DNA from: an uncultured Pelagibacteraceae bacterium
GTDB taxonomy: Bacteria; Pseudomonadota; Alphaproteobacteria; Pelagibacterales; Pelagibacteraceae
Length of the DNA: 64,000 bases
Reading direction: 5' to 3'
Assembly (NCBI GenBank): GCA_902598125.1
Contig: CACKAJ010000001.1
Span: 1 to 64,000, forward strand
The stretch's first letter is position 1. Each line of letters opens with the position of its first letter. This document shows positions 18,132 to 27,236 of this stretch, one piece after another. Under the pieces are notes generated by a model. It searched no databases, had not been told where the DNA came from, and worked only from the letters and a program-made list of their open reading frames with translations. Position numbers and translations under genes: made by a program.

Positions 18132-19384
18132 TATCTCTCTGTACTTAATTTTTTCTCTAAATTTTGACTATATCTGCTCATTGCATAACATATTACCCAA
18201 AAAACTAAACCTGCAAATACATAACCCTCCATTGCCATTCCAAGCCATTTAGGATTAGTTTTTGCTAAACCTATCATACCTGCTAATTCCATCAACCCTA
18301 CAACGAAAATTAATGGAGTATCTTTAACAAGTGCTAAAAGGGTGTTTGCTATTCCAGGTATCACTAATTTAAGGGCTTGAGGCAATATTATAAGTGCATT
18401 CATTCTCCAATAACCCATTCCTAAAGACTTAGCAGCTTCGTATTGACCTTTTGGTAAAGCTTGCAATCCTCCTCTTACAACTTCCGCCATGTATGCAGCT
18501 TCAAATAATGTAATTGCTATTAGCACTCTTATTAGTTTATCAATAAAAGTTCCATCAGGTAAAAACATGGGAAACATCACAGCTGACATAAATAAAACAG
18601 TAATAAGAGGAACTCCTCTCCAAAGTTCTATAAAACCAATAGAAATATATTTTATTGCTGGCAAAGAAGATCTTCTTCCTAGGGCTAAAATTACACCTAT
18701 TGGAAAACAAAAAAGTATTGCAAAAGCAGATATAATAAAAGTTAAAGAAAGGCCACCCCAAGCTGCACTTTCAACATATTCAAGTCCAAAACTTCCACCT
18801 GAAATAAGTTTAATTCCTAAGAATGGAAAAACAAAAACTAGAAAAAAGATAAAATATTTTTTTAGTTTTTCAGTTACAAAAAATGAAACCCCCACTACTA
18901 CAAATAAAATTAAAAAAGCTGTATTTATTCTCCATTGTTCCGCGTCAGGATAAAGACCATACATAAACCTATTGAACCAAACTTTTATAAAAACCCAACA
19001 AGCGCCATCACCGGTACAATCATCTTTTGAATTACCTACAAAATTAGCCTCTAAAATAAACCAGTCCAACATTGGGGGAATTGATTTGATGATAATAAAA
19101 ATTGTGAAAAGTGTTAATAAAGCATTAAAATTATTGGAATTTATATTTTTATTTAAGATATCTAAGGAACGCACACCACTAAATTCAATTCTGATTAGAT
19201 AAAATCCGATAAAACCCAATATTAATGGTAAAAAATAATTTAATTGAGAAGGAAAAAATGCCATTAAATTTAAATTAAAGAATGCATTAGCAAATACATC
19301 TAAAATACTTAAAGAGACAAGTGACAAACCTATTGGAACATAAGTTCTAATATTCTCTTTAGAAGGTTTTGCAATTAAATTCAT
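18131..19384 (-). CDS. aapM: General L-amino acid ABC transporter permease
   Basis: Inner-membrane permease, 417 residues. The N-terminal half has three to four helices and a periplasmic loop with two cysteines ([10 protein letters not shown]), a feature of AapM/BztC-type permeases. The C-terminal 220 residues are the standard HisM-like core with the loop [13 protein letters not shown]. It pairs with AapQ, with which it shares a one-base overlap. Confidence 0.92.
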   Translation of the reverse strand: MNLIAKPSKENIRTYVPIGLSLVSLSILDVFANAFFNLNLMAFFPSQLNYFLPLILGFIGFYLIRIEFSGVRSLDILNKNINSNNFNALLTLFTIFIIIKSIPPMLDWFILEANFVGNSKDDCTGDGACWVFIKVWFNRFMYGLYPDAEQWRINTAFLILFVVVGVSFFVTEKLKKYFIFFLVFVFPFLGIKLISGGSFGLEYVESAAWGGLSLTFIISAFAILFCFPIGVILALGRRSSLPAIKYISIGFIELWRGVPLITVLFMSAVMFPMFLPDGTFIDKLIRVLIAITLFEAAYMAEVVRGGLQALPKGQYEAAKSLGMGYWRMNALIILPQALKLVIPGIANTLLALVKDTPLIFVVGLMELAGMIGLAKTNPKWLGMAMEGYVFAGLVFWVICYAMSRYSQNLEKKLSTER

Positions 19385-20559
19385 TATTTTTCCTTTATTG
19401 CCATTTTTTTATTGTACCAATTCATAAATATTGAAATTGAGATACTTAAAGTTAGATATGTAAGCATCGTTATAGAAATTATTTCTATTGCCCTACCCGT
19501 TTGCATTAAAGCAGTTCCCGCAAAAACTAGTACTATATCTGGATAAGCAATAGCGGCCGCTAATGAAGAATTTTTTGTTAGATTTAAATACTGATTTGTC
19601 GTTGGTGGAATAATTATTCTCAATGCTTGAGGCATCACTACGAGTTTTAAAATTTGATTTTTATTTAATCCTATACTTGCTGCAGCTTCTTTTTGACCTT
19701 TGCCAACTCCCAAAATTCCAGCTCTTACGTTTTCAGCAATAAATGTTGCAGTGTACATTGATAAAGCCAAAGCTAGTGCAATTAATTCTGGAATAATGCT
19801 AACACCACCCGCATAAGTAAAGACTGTTGGAGAAAGTTGTTTTAAAACTGGGTATTCAAAAGTAAGCGATACTCCAAGAAAAAGAAATGTAATTAAAGGT
19901 ATTAATATTAATGCTGTAAAAGAAATGATTGTTGCTGGTATTTGTTTTCCAAATTGTTCTCTTTGTTTAGTTGCATAAGAATTAATATAATAAATTGCTA
20001 TAAACGCTGCTATTACTGATAAAAGAAAAATATTAAAATTTGTCCATATAAATTTTGGAACATACCAACCTTTTATTGTTAAAAATGAAATATCATAAAA
20101 ACTTATACCGTTTTCAGGTAAAGGTAACGCTCTTAATGCTGCAAAGTACCAGAAAAAAATTTGCAAAATTAAAGGAATATTTCTAAAAATTTCTACATAC
20201 CACTCTGCTACTTTAGCAATTAAGTAATTATCTGATAATCTGGATATACCTACTACCACTCCCATAATTGTTGCAAAAAATATTCCAATTGCTGAGACTA
20301 AAATTGTATTTAGTAAACCTACTAAAAATGCTCTCCCGTAAGAGTGTGAACCATCGTATTCAATCATTGAAAATGTAATATCAAATGATGCTTCTTGATT
20401 TAAAAAACCAAATCCAAAAGATATTCCTCTATTGCCCATGTTAATTTGAGCATTAGTAGCAAAATAAATAATTACAGAGAGTAAAGCTAAAATAGTTATC
20501 GCTTGAGGAATTAAATCTCTCGCTTTTTTGTTTTCAATGTTGAATTTTTTAAAAATCAT
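19384..20559 (-). CDS. aapQ: General L-amino acid ABC transporter permease
   Basis: Inner-membrane permease, 391 residues. It has the long form characteristic of AapQ/BztB: a first helix near residues 18-36, a periplasmic loop, two helices, an inserted segment with two or three more helices, and then the permease core with KEAAASIGLNKNQ. It has no good ribosome binding site and starts just beyond the terminator-like hairpin that follows aapJ, so its expression probably depends on read-through. Confidence 0.92.
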   Translation of the reverse strand: MIFKKFNIENKKARDLIPQAITILALLSVIIYFATNAQINMGNRGISFGFGFLNQEASFDITFSMIEYDGSHSYGRAFLVGLLNTILVSAIGIFFATIMGVVVGISRLSDNYLIAKVAEWYVEIFRNIPLILQIFFWYFAALRALPLPENGISFYDISFLTIKGWYVPKFIWTNFNIFLLSVIAAFIAIYYINSYATKQREQFGKQIPATIISFTALILIPLITFLFLGVSLTFEYPVLKQLSPTVFTYAGGVSIIPELIALALALSMYTATFIAENVRAGILGVGKGQKEAAASIGLNKNQILKLVVMPQALRIIIPPTTNQYLNLTKNSSLAAAIAYPDIVLVFAGTALMQTGRAIEIISITMLTYLTLSISISIFMNWYNKKMAIKEK

Positions 20560-20571
20560 TATTTTGAGAGT

Positions 20572-20604
20572 AAAAAAAAGGGCCAGATAAATCCAGCCCT
20601 TTTT
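20572..20604 (-). terminator. Terminator-like hairpin between aapJ and aapQ
   Basis: On the minus-strand transcript five A residues and GGGCUGG pair with CUGGCCC and a U-run, with two G-U pairs and a six-base loop, followed by eight U residues. The two G-U pairs become mismatches on the plus strand, so it is stable only in the aap transcript. It starts about 14 bases after the aapJ stop. Confidence 0.85.
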
Positions 20605-20618
20605 AATTTTATTAGCAA

Positions 20619-21665
20619 TTATCTTGCTGGTGGTACGTAAAGAATTCCACCTTTAGTCCACAATTGATTAGGACCTCTATTAGGTAAAATTCCAGTATCA
20701 GCTATGTGTTTTTTATAGCTTTCTCCATAGTTACCAACTTGCTCGATAATTCTTAAGCTCCAGTCATTATCTAGACCAAAAGCAGCACCTAATTCACCTT
20801 CAGAACCAACTAATCTTTTTATAGCTGGGTTCTCAGAGTCTTTTAGGCTAGAAGCATTTGATGAATTAACACCATACTCTTCAGCTTCGATCATAGTATT
20901 AAGAGACCATCTTACGATATCTTCCCATACTGCATCCCCTTGTCTTACAACAGGACCCAATGGTTCTTTAGAAATCGTTTCAGGTAATACTTTATGCTCA
21001 TCTGGGTTTGACATTTTAGTTCTTTGTGCCGCTAAACCAGATTTGTCTGTAGTATAAGTATCACATCTTCCAGCATCATAAGCTTGGACAACTTCGTCTG
21101 CTTTTTCAAACGCAATTGGTTCGTAACTTATGTTTTTTGAATTAAAGAAGTCTCTCATGTTAAGCTCAGTAGTCGTACCTGTGTTTGTACAAGCAGAAAT
21201 ACCGTTTTTGAAATCATTCACAGAATTAATTCCAGAATTTTTTCTCACCATGAAACCTTGACCATCATAAAAGTTCACACCAACAAAAGTTAAACCAATG
21301 TCAGCATCTCTTGATAATGTCCAAGTTGTGTTACGTGCAAGCACATCTATTTCACCTGATGTTAATGCCGTAAATCTTTCTTTAGCACTTAACGGAGTAT
21401 ATTTAACTTTGTCTGCATCACCTAATACAGCAGCTGCAACAGCTCTACATACGTCCACGTCAATACCAGACCAGTTTCCAGATGCATCAGCATTAGAGAA
21501 ACCAGGAAGACCTTGTGAAACTCCACATTTCACAAAACCAGCTTTCTTAGTATTTTCTAAAGTTTTAGATTTTTTTGAACCAGCTCCTCCTCCACCTTGG
21601 CCGCAAGCGACTAAAAGCAAAGATGCAAATCCAACTAAAATCCAAGTTTTGATTGATTTGATCAT
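20619..21665 (-). CDS. aapJ: General L-amino acid-binding protein, apparent lipoprotein
   Basis: Substrate-binding subunit of the amino acid importer, about 348 residues. An ATG at 21704 would add 13 residues before a complete signal peptide, so 21665 is preferred, with AGAGGA about 12 bases upstream. The signal ends LLLVACGQGG, a lipobox with Cys20, followed by a Gly-rich linker. The mature domain begins KAGFVKCGVSQGLPGFS, the AapJ/BztA hallmark, with ERFTALTSGEIDVLARN and GPVVRQGD later. Lipid anchoring would be unusual for a Gram-negative AapJ and should hold the protein at a membrane. The leader holds two adjacent palindromes. Confidence 0.92.
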   Translation of the reverse strand: MIKSIKTWILVGFASLLLVACGQGGGGAGSKKSKTLENTKKAGFVKCGVSQGLPGFSNADASGNWSGIDVDVCRAVAAAVLGDADKVKYTPLSAKERFTALTSGEIDVLARNTTWTLSRDADIGLTFVGVNFYDGQGFMVRKNSGINSVNDFKNGISACTNTGTTTELNMRDFFNSKNISYEPIAFEKADEVVQAYDAGRCDTYTTDKSGLAAQRTKMSNPDEHKVLPETISKEPLGPVVRQGDAVWEDIVRWSLNTMIEAEEYGVNSSNASSLKDSENPAIKRLVGSEGELGAAFGLDNDWSLRIIEQVGNYGESYKKHIADTGILPNRGPNQLWTKGGILYVPPAR

Positions 21666-21692
21666 ATTATTATAATCCTCTTTAGTTATTTT

Positions 21693-21706
21693 TATTGTTA
21701 ACAATA
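21693..21706. promoter_or_regulatory. Perfect 14-bp palindrome in the aapJ leader
   Basis: TATTGTTAACAATA reads the same on both strands. It is 28 bases upstream of the aapJ start and next to a second palindrome. The form suits a dimeric repressor operator. The regulator is not known. Confidence 0.5.
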
Positions 21707-21707
21707 T

Positions 21708-21728
21708 TTTTGAAACGAAGTTTCAAAA
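21708..21728. promoter_or_regulatory. Perfect 9-3-9 inverted repeat in the aapJ leader
   Basis: TTTTGAAAC and GTTTCAAAA flank a 3-base centre. No T-tract follows it in the aapJ direction, so it is more likely an operator or leader hairpin than a terminator. Confidence 0.5.
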
Positions 21729-21834
21729 CGGGTGGATTATTATCCTTTTTGATTTGAATTACAATTTTAAGCGGGCACTAAATATAGATTACTCTATAAG
21801 AGAATTGCAATATGTATGAAAATACTACCTAAAA

Positions 21835-22872
21835 TTATTGACCTTTAGTCATTTCGAACATTCTGCTTATTGTTCTTTTAAAAGTCGTTGAATGTTTTTT
21901 TGATGAACCTAAATTATTTAAACTTTCTTCAAGAGATAAAGTTAATCTAATCTTTTTTTCATAAAGAATATCAATCAAAGTTATAAATCTTAATTGTTGA
22001 TTAGAGTTTTCATTATTAAAAACTGGAATATCCTCTATAATAATATGATTACAAATATTAGCAATATTTACGTAGTCTTCGGCACCTAAATTCTTATCAC
22101 ATAAATCCTTAAATTTGATTCTTGCAACCCCAGAATAAAAATTTTCTATCGTAAAATTTCTTCCTTTTGTTATAACTGTTTTTGTTTCTTTTTTTTTGTT
22201 TCTAGTAAACTCACGGAATCTTTGATTTATTTTAAAAGAGGTCTTTTCATTTAACGGATAAAAAATTTCTTGCGGTTTTCCATTGTATTTAATCCGATAA
22301 TCATCTTTGATTTTTAACTCTTTTTGAATAGAAAAATTTTCAATTATTGAAATAAATGGTAAAAATTGATCTCTTTGTAATCCATCCTTGTAAAGATCAT
22401 CAAGTTTTGTATTTGTGGTAATTATTATCTTAATATTTTCTTCAAAAATTACCTCAAATAATTTACCTAATATCATTGCATCAACAATATTCGTAACTTG
22501 AAACTCATCCAAATATATTAAATCATAATTTTTTTTGAGATTTTTTACATATGCGCTAATCGTATTATTGTCTTTTTTTTTGTGTCTGAAATTATGAAAA
22601 TTAATCATAAATTCATTAAAATGTTGTCTATATTTTTTAATTTTTAATTTATCGTATACAAAATTAAGTAACATTGTTTTACCTACGCCTACTTTTCCAT
22701 AGAGATAAAAACAAAGTTTTTTTCTTTTTTTAAAAATTCTACTTAAAAATGTTTCATTTATATTTAAAAATCTATCTAATAGATTAATAATCTCTAGTTG
22801 TTGTGTATTTATTTCAAATTTATTTTGTTTACAAAATTCTTTAAATGAACTTTTTAAATTCATTTTAAACAT
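21835..22872 (-). CDS. zapE: AFG1/ZapE-family ATPase
   Basis: AAA-like P-loop ATPase of 345 residues. Walker A is GKVGVGKTM (about residue 53) and Walker B is YDLIYLDEFQVTN (about residue 113), the latter a family hallmark. In E. coli ZapE associates with the cell division ring; the mitochondrial homologue AFG1/LACE1 acts in respiratory chain quality control. Start context places it one base after the dehydrogenase gene (23940-22873), so the pair is cotranscribed. In many alphaproteobacteria zapE precedes malate dehydrogenase, and an association with a malate-type dehydrogenase is kept here. Confidence 0.88.
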   Translation of the reverse strand: MFKMNLKSSFKEFCKQNKFEINTQQLEIINLLDRFLNINETFLSRIFKKRKKLCFYLYGKVGVGKTMLLNFVYDKLKIKKYRQHFNEFMINFHNFRHKKKDNNTISAYVKNLKKNYDLIYLDEFQVTNIVDAMILGKLFEVIFEENIKIIITTNTKLDDLYKDGLQRDQFLPFISIIENFSIQKELKIKDDYRIKYNGKPQEIFYPLNEKTSFKINQRFREFTRNKKKETKTVITKGRNFTIENFYSGVARIKFKDLCDKNLGAEDYVNIANICNHIIIEDIPVFNNENSNQQLRFITLIDILYEKKIRLTLSLEESLNNLGSSKKHSTTFKRTISRMFEMTKGQ

Positions 22873-23940
22873 TTAATTTATGTTTTCTAAAACAGCTTTT
22901 GCGCACTGTGTGGTGTTACTAGTGCCTTGAAGATCTTTTGTTCTATTTGTTTTAATCGATAAAGTTTTTTCGATTGAAGTTAAAATTGTTTTTGCAGCTT
23001 CTTTTTCTCCTAAATGATCTAGCATTAATGCACCTGACCATATTTGCCCTATTGGGTTTGCAATTCCTTTTCCAGCAATATCTGGCGCAGAGCCATGAAC
23101 AGGTTCAAATAAAGATGGATATCTTTTTTCGGGATTAATATTACCCGATGGTGCAATACCAATGGTGCCAGTACAAGCTGGGCCTAAATCAGATAAGATA
23201 TCCCCGAACAAATTTGATGCAACTACTACATCAAACCATTCTGGGGTTAAGACAAATCTAGCAGTGAGAATATCAATATGAAATTGATCAGTTTTGATTT
23301 CAGGATAGTCTTTTTTAATTATGTCAAATCTTTCATCCCAAAACGGCATTGTAATAGAAATACCATTTGATTTAGTAGCGTTAGTAACTTTTTTTCTTCC
23401 TTTAGATTTCGCTAATTCAAATGCATATTTTTGAACTCTATCTACACCATGTTTTGACATAACTGTTTCTTGAATTGCAATTTCTCTATCTGTCTGTTTA
23501 AACATTCTTCCACCAACTGAAGAATATTCTCCTTCAGTGTTTTCTCGCACAATTATCATATCTATATCACCTGGCTTTTTATTTGCTAATGGACAAGGAA
23601 CACCGTCAAATAGTTTAACAGGTCTTAAATTTACGTATTGATCAAATTCTCTTCTAAATTTTAATAATGAACCCCACAAACTTACATGATCTGGTACTTT
23701 TGATGGATCTCCAACTGCTCCAAAAAAAATTGCATCATGAGATCCAATTTTTTCTTTCCAATCTTTAGGAAGCATGGCTCCGTGTTTTTTATAGTAGTCA
23801 CATGAGGCGAAATCAAATTCATCAAATTTTATTTTAAATTGATGTTTTTTAGCAGCTTCTTTCAAAACTTTTATACTTTCTGGAAGAACTTCTTTACCAA
23901 TTCCGTCTCCAGCTATCGATGCTATTTTATATTCATTCAT
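22873..23940 (-). CDS. Tartrate/D-malate dehydrogenase-type decarboxylating dehydrogenase
   Basis: Member of the isocitrate/isopropylmalate dehydrogenase family, 355 residues. It begins YKIASIAGDGIGKEV; the segment RENTEGEYSSVGGRMF is characteristic of the tartrate dehydrogenase (TtuC) and D-malate dehydrogenase (DmlA) branch, and LSDLGPACTGTIGIAPSGNI completes the metal and cofactor site. The reaction would be NAD-linked oxidation and decarboxylation of a 2-hydroxy acid such as D-malate. It is unlikely to be LeuB, whose motif differs and whose leu partners are absent here. Natural substrate is open. Confidence 0.82.
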   Translation of the reverse strand: MNEYKIASIAGDGIGKEVLPESIKVLKEAAKKHQFKIKFDEFDFASCDYYKKHGAMLPKDWKEKIGSHDAIFFGAVGDPSKVPDHVSLWGSLLKFRREFDQYVNLRPVKLFDGVPCPLANKKPGDIDMIIVRENTEGEYSSVGGRMFKQTDREIAIQETVMSKHGVDRVQKYAFELAKSKGRKKVTNATKSNGISITMPFWDERFDIIKKDYPEIKTDQFHIDILTARFVLTPEWFDVVVASNLFGDILSDLGPACTGTIGIAPSGNINPEKRYPSLFEPVHGSAPDIAGKGIANPIGQIWSGALMLDHLGEKEAAKTILTSIEKTLSIKTNRTKDLQGTSNTTQCAKAVLENIN

Positions 23941-23944
23941 TATT

Positions 23945-24202
23945 TTAAACTATATTAAATAGCTTTTTTCCTAAAGGACTAATTGGTTCTTGAGGAATAA
24001 GTTCTTTTCCTAATTTTTCTCTAGTTAATTTAAGTAGTTTTTTTGCTACTCCTTGTTTTCTAAAAGATGGATTAACAAAAATATATTCTACTTCTCCTTT
24101 ATCGTTAAAACGAATAAAACCTATTGTTGTATTTTTATTTTTAAAGGTAATTACACCGTCTACTTGACTTATTTCATAAATATTATTGGAATTGTTAGTC
24201 AT
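23945..24202 (-). CDS. Small GNAT-family N-acetyltransferase
   Basis: Short acetyltransferase-fold protein of 85 residues, covering mainly the acetyl-CoA-binding half: VEYIFVNPSFRKQGVAKKLLK carries the R/Q-x-x-G-x-A/G loop. It is shorter than most GNAT enzymes (140 or more) and resembles the small YjdJ-like class. It lies between tRNA-Arg and the dehydrogenase gene, four bases upstream of the latter. Substrate unknown. Confidence 0.7.
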   Translation of the reverse strand: MTNNSNNIYEISQVDGVITFKNKNTTIGFIRFNDKGEVEYIFVNPSFRKQGVAKKLLKLTREKLGKELIPQEPISPLGKKLFNIV

Positions 24203-24209
24203 TATTTTT

Positions 24210-24286
24210 TGGCGCGCCCTGAAGGATTCGAACCTACGACCCTCGGTTTAGAAAACCGATGCTCTATCCAGCTGAGCTAAGGGCGC
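24210..24286 (-). tRNA. tRNA-Arg (TCT)
   Basis: Read on the minus strand, acceptor GCGCCCT pairs with AGGGCGC, the D arm is GCTC/GAGC, the anticodon loop is TTTCTAA (anticodon TCT) and the T arm contains TTCGAAT. The 3' CCA is encoded. It begins 18 bases after the fbpC stop codon, so may be read from that operon as well as its own promoter. Confidence 0.95.
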
Positions 24287-24304
24287 ATGAATAATATCTT
24301 TTAC

Positions 24305-25363
24305 TTAAAAACACACTAGATGGTCAATATAAATCGGTGTTTTTACTCCGAATTTTTCTTCAATTTCATGTTGATGAATATGGTGAGAGTGGACAAATAC
24401 AGGTATTAAATCATCATTTTCGGTTTTAAGAGTATAAATAAAATTAGTTCCTCTAAATTTTCTATCAATTATCTCTAATTTTAAATTGCTTTTATCATCA
24501 TGTTCTAAATCATCTGGTTGTACTAATAATTTTACTGCTGTACCTTTTTTATATTTTTTAACAAAATTTCCCTTAATCACTCCTAAACACTTATGTTCAA
24601 CACTACTTTCGTCTAAAACTTTAGCATCAACTAATATTCCTCTATTTAAAAAATTAACTACCTCGATTGAATTCGGGTAATGATAAATATTATACGGCGT
24701 GTCGAATTGTTTCATAGTTTGACTTAAAAGTATTCCACAATAGTCAGCCATATAGAATGCTTCGTAGGAGTCATGGGTTACTATGATTGTTGTGATTTTT
24801 TTTTCTTTTAGAATTTTTTTTATATTTTGCTGCAATTCTACCTTCAAACTTTCATCTACATTTGAAAATGGTTCATCTAATAAAAGTAAATCTGGTTTTG
24901 ACATTAGTGATCTTGCTAGTGATACTCTTTGTGCTTCACCTGCGCTTATTTGATGAGGATATTTTTCTGCTAGACCTTCTAAATGCAGAAGTTTAATTAA
25001 TTCATCTGTATCAAAATTATAATTTGCGTTTCTATTTCTTTTTGCACCAAAATTAATATTCTCTAAAATTGTATAGTGTGGAAATAAACTATTGTCTTGA
25101 AATGAAAGAGCAACATTTCTTTTTTCAGGTTCAATATGATCAATATCAGATGATAAAAGTTTCCCTTTTAAAAAAATTTTTCCTTTAGGTATCTTTTGTA
25201 ATCCAGCAATTGACCTTAAAATTGTTGTTTTACCTATACCAGATGGTCCTAATAGGCAAATGATATCGCCCTCATTTTTAATAGTCAGATTTAAATCTAA
25301 AACTTTATTTTTTTTACTAGCAACAAAAGTTGCGTTGTTAATTTCAAGAAAATTGATAGACAT
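24305..25363 (-). CDS. fbpC: Ferric iron ABC transporter ATPase
   Basis: ATPase of an iron(III) importer, 352 residues. Walker A GPSGIGKTT, Q-loop SFQDNSLFPHY, Walker B LLLDEPFSNVD, H-loop VTHDSYEA. The signature is ISAGEAQR, a variant of LSGGQQQR that is common in FbpC proteins. The C-terminal TOBE-like domain contains VQPDDLEHD. It lies 15 bases after the permease gene. Confidence 0.9.
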   Translation of the reverse strand: MSINFLEINNATFVASKKNKVLDLNLTIKNEGDIICLLGPSGIGKTTILRSIAGLQKIPKGKIFLKGKLLSSDIDHIEPEKRNVALSFQDNSLFPHYTILENINFGAKRNRNANYNFDTDELIKLLHLEGLAEKYPHQISAGEAQRVSLARSLMSKPDLLLLDEPFSNVDESLKVELQQNIKKILKEKKITTIIVTHDSYEAFYMADYCGILLSQTMKQFDTPYNIYHYPNSIEVVNFLNRGILVDAKVLDESSVEHKCLGVIKGNFVKKYKKGTAVKLLVQPDDLEHDDKSNLKLEIIDRKFRGTNFIYTLKTENDDLIPVFVHSHHIHQHEIEEKFGVKTPIYIDHLVCF

Positions 25364-25378
25364 AAATTGAATATAATA

Positions 25379-27001
25379 TTATTTCTCAGAAAGTATATGC
25401 TTAGACGTAAAAAATATCAAAATAGCTGACCAAAAAATAAGAAATAATGAAGGTAATGCCGCTGCTTCTAGTAAATCCTGAGATGCATATGCATAAGCTT
25501 TTGTTGCAAATGTATCGAAATTAAAAGGTCTAAGTATTAAGGTAATTGGTAATTCTTTAATAATTTCAATGGCAATTAAAATACTAATTAAATAAATACT
25601 GTTTTTCAAATTAGGAAAATGAATTTTTCTGAAAGTTCTAAATTTCGAGTACCCTAATAAATATGAGCTATCATCTATAGATTGATTGATTTTTAGATAA
25701 CTCGATTTAATTCCGTTAAATGCAAGAGAATAGAATCTAACAAAATATGCAGCTATCAATCCAAATATTGAACCTATGAATATATTTTTAATACTAATTA
25801 TGCCAAAATTCTTAGTAAGAGTATCGCTAAACCACGAGAAAAAGGAAATAAATGCCACAGCTAAAATTACTCCAGGTATCGCGTAACCTGAAATTGAAAA
25901 CATACTTAAATTATCTAATATTTTACTTTTTGATATCCTGTTTCCAAAGTTAATTAAAAAGGCTAACGAAATTAATACTAGACTAGCAAGAAATACTAAT
26001 AATAAAGTATTTAAATTCAGTTCTAATATGTTCGTGTCTTGGAAATATTTAGGAAATTTAGCTGTCCAATAAATCATCTGGCTTAATGGAAATATAAAAC
26101 TCAATAAAAAAATAAGTAAGCAAAAGAATATCGGATACAACGATTTTTTTCCCTTCAACTCAATTTTTGGTATTTTGCGAAAACCAGTATTAGTATTTTG
26201 ATGATATTTTGCACCTCCACGAGAGTAATTTTCAACTAAAAATAAAGATAATATAATAATTAAAAGAATAAATGATAATTGATTAGCTGTATTCAAATCA
26301 TCAAAAGCCAACCAAGAATTGTAAATTCCAGTAGTTAAAGTTGAAACACTAAAAAAAGAGACTGTTCCAAAATCAGATAAACACTCCATAGCGACCAAAG
26401 ATAAACCAGCTACAATTGCAGGTCTTGCTGAAGGTAATATTATTTTAAAAAAACTCTCTTTTGCAGATAAACCCAAATTTTTACTCACTTCGATTAAGTT
26501 ATTTGATTGATGGTAAAATGAAGCTCGAGTTAAAACATAAACATATCCGAATAATGAAAAAGACATTGAAATAATTGCACCAAACATTCCGTCAAATTTT
26601 GGTATGTGTTTGTTATAATTATATTCACCAAATATCCATGTTAATAAAGAAAACAAGGATCCATAGTTTTCAAAAAAAGCAGTTAATGAGTATGCATAAA
26701 TATAAGCAGGAACAGCAAATGATAATATTAGTGACCATTTAAAAAAATTTACTCCCCAAAAATTATAAAATGACACAAAGTATGCAGAGAGTACCCCAAA
26801 AATAAAAGTTAAGGATAAAACCCCAACTAAAATTATTGTAGAATTTATTATGTAATCTTTTAAAAATGTTGTTTTTAAAAGTTCCATATACTCACTAGTA
26901 GAACTGAAATAACTTGAAAAAACAGTTAGTATTGGTATTGCAACAAATAAAGATACTGCAAATGAACTTACATACCAAAAATTTATACTTCTATTAAACA
27001 T
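25379..27001 (-). CDS. fbpB: Ferric iron ABC transporter permease (fused double permease)
   Basis: Inner-membrane permease of about 540 residues with roughly twelve helices, made of two tandem permease domains as is normal for FbpB. The first domain has NLIEVSKNLGLSAKES and the second KINQSIDDSSYLLGYSK at the ATPase-contact loops. An upstream TTG at 27070 gives a form 23 residues longer but overlaps the small ORF ahead; the ATG at 27001 begins just before the first membrane helix and is preferred with modest confidence. Confidence 0.88.
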   Translation of the reverse strand: MFNRSINFWYVSSFAVSLFVAIPILTVFSSYFSSTSEYMELLKTTFLKDYIINSTIILVGVLSLTFIFGVLSAYFVSFYNFWGVNFFKWSLILSFAVPAYIYAYSLTAFFENYGSLFSLLTWIFGEYNYNKHIPKFDGMFGAIISMSFSLFGYVYVLTRASFYHQSNNLIEVSKNLGLSAKESFFKIILPSARPAIVAGLSLVAMECLSDFGTVSFFSVSTLTTGIYNSWLAFDDLNTANQLSFILLIIILSLFLVENYSRGGAKYHQNTNTGFRKIPKIELKGKKSLYPIFFCLLIFLLSFIFPLSQMIYWTAKFPKYFQDTNILELNLNTLLLVFLASLVLISLAFLINFGNRISKSKILDNLSMFSISGYAIPGVILAVAFISFFSWFSDTLTKNFGIISIKNIFIGSIFGLIAAYFVRFYSLAFNGIKSSYLKINQSIDDSSYLLGYSKFRTFRKIHFPNLKNSIYLISILIAIEIIKELPITLILRPFNFDTFATKAYAYASQDLLEAAALPSLFLIFWSAILIFFTSKHILSEK

Positions 27002-27041
27002 TTGTAAGGGTTTAAGTCTTGAGGACAAAAACGTCAAATAT

Positions 27042-27212
27042 TTATTTGTCTTTAAATAATGAGGAAACAATACTTTTTATCTCTTGAATCTTTATTTCTG
27101 ATAAATTTCTATCAGATATTTTTCTCTGCATTTTCTTTGCTTCATTCATACAAGGCGAACATCCAGTTTTTAAACTGTTTAAATTATTATTCTTTTTTAA
27201 TGTTTGCCTCAT
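27042..27212 (-). CDS. Small CxxC protein inside the iron transporter operon
   Basis: Open frame of 56 residues from the ATG at 27212 (a TTG at 27227 would add five). It contains CSPCMNEAKKM, a CxxC pair that could bind metal or be redox active, and is otherwise charged and probably helical. It fills the gap between fbpA and fbpB, starting 25 bases after fbpA and ending 41 bases before the preferred fbpB start. Not recognised. Operon position and lack of any alternative use of the space argue that it is real. Confidence 0.5.
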   Translation of the reverse strand: MRQTLKKNNNLNSLKTGCSPCMNEAKKMQRKISDRNLSEIKIQEIKSIVSSLFKDK

Positions 27213-27236
27213 ATTTTTCACTAACAACTTAGGGAC

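Noticed and set aside
18489-18953. 154-codon plus-strand frame within aapM
   Set aside because: Antisense to a well-supported permease; its residue pattern mirrors membrane-helix codons and matches no family.
27001-27070. Longer fbpB from a TTG at 27070
   Set aside because: It overlaps the small CxxC frame and adds a polar stretch before the first helix; kept only as an alternative.
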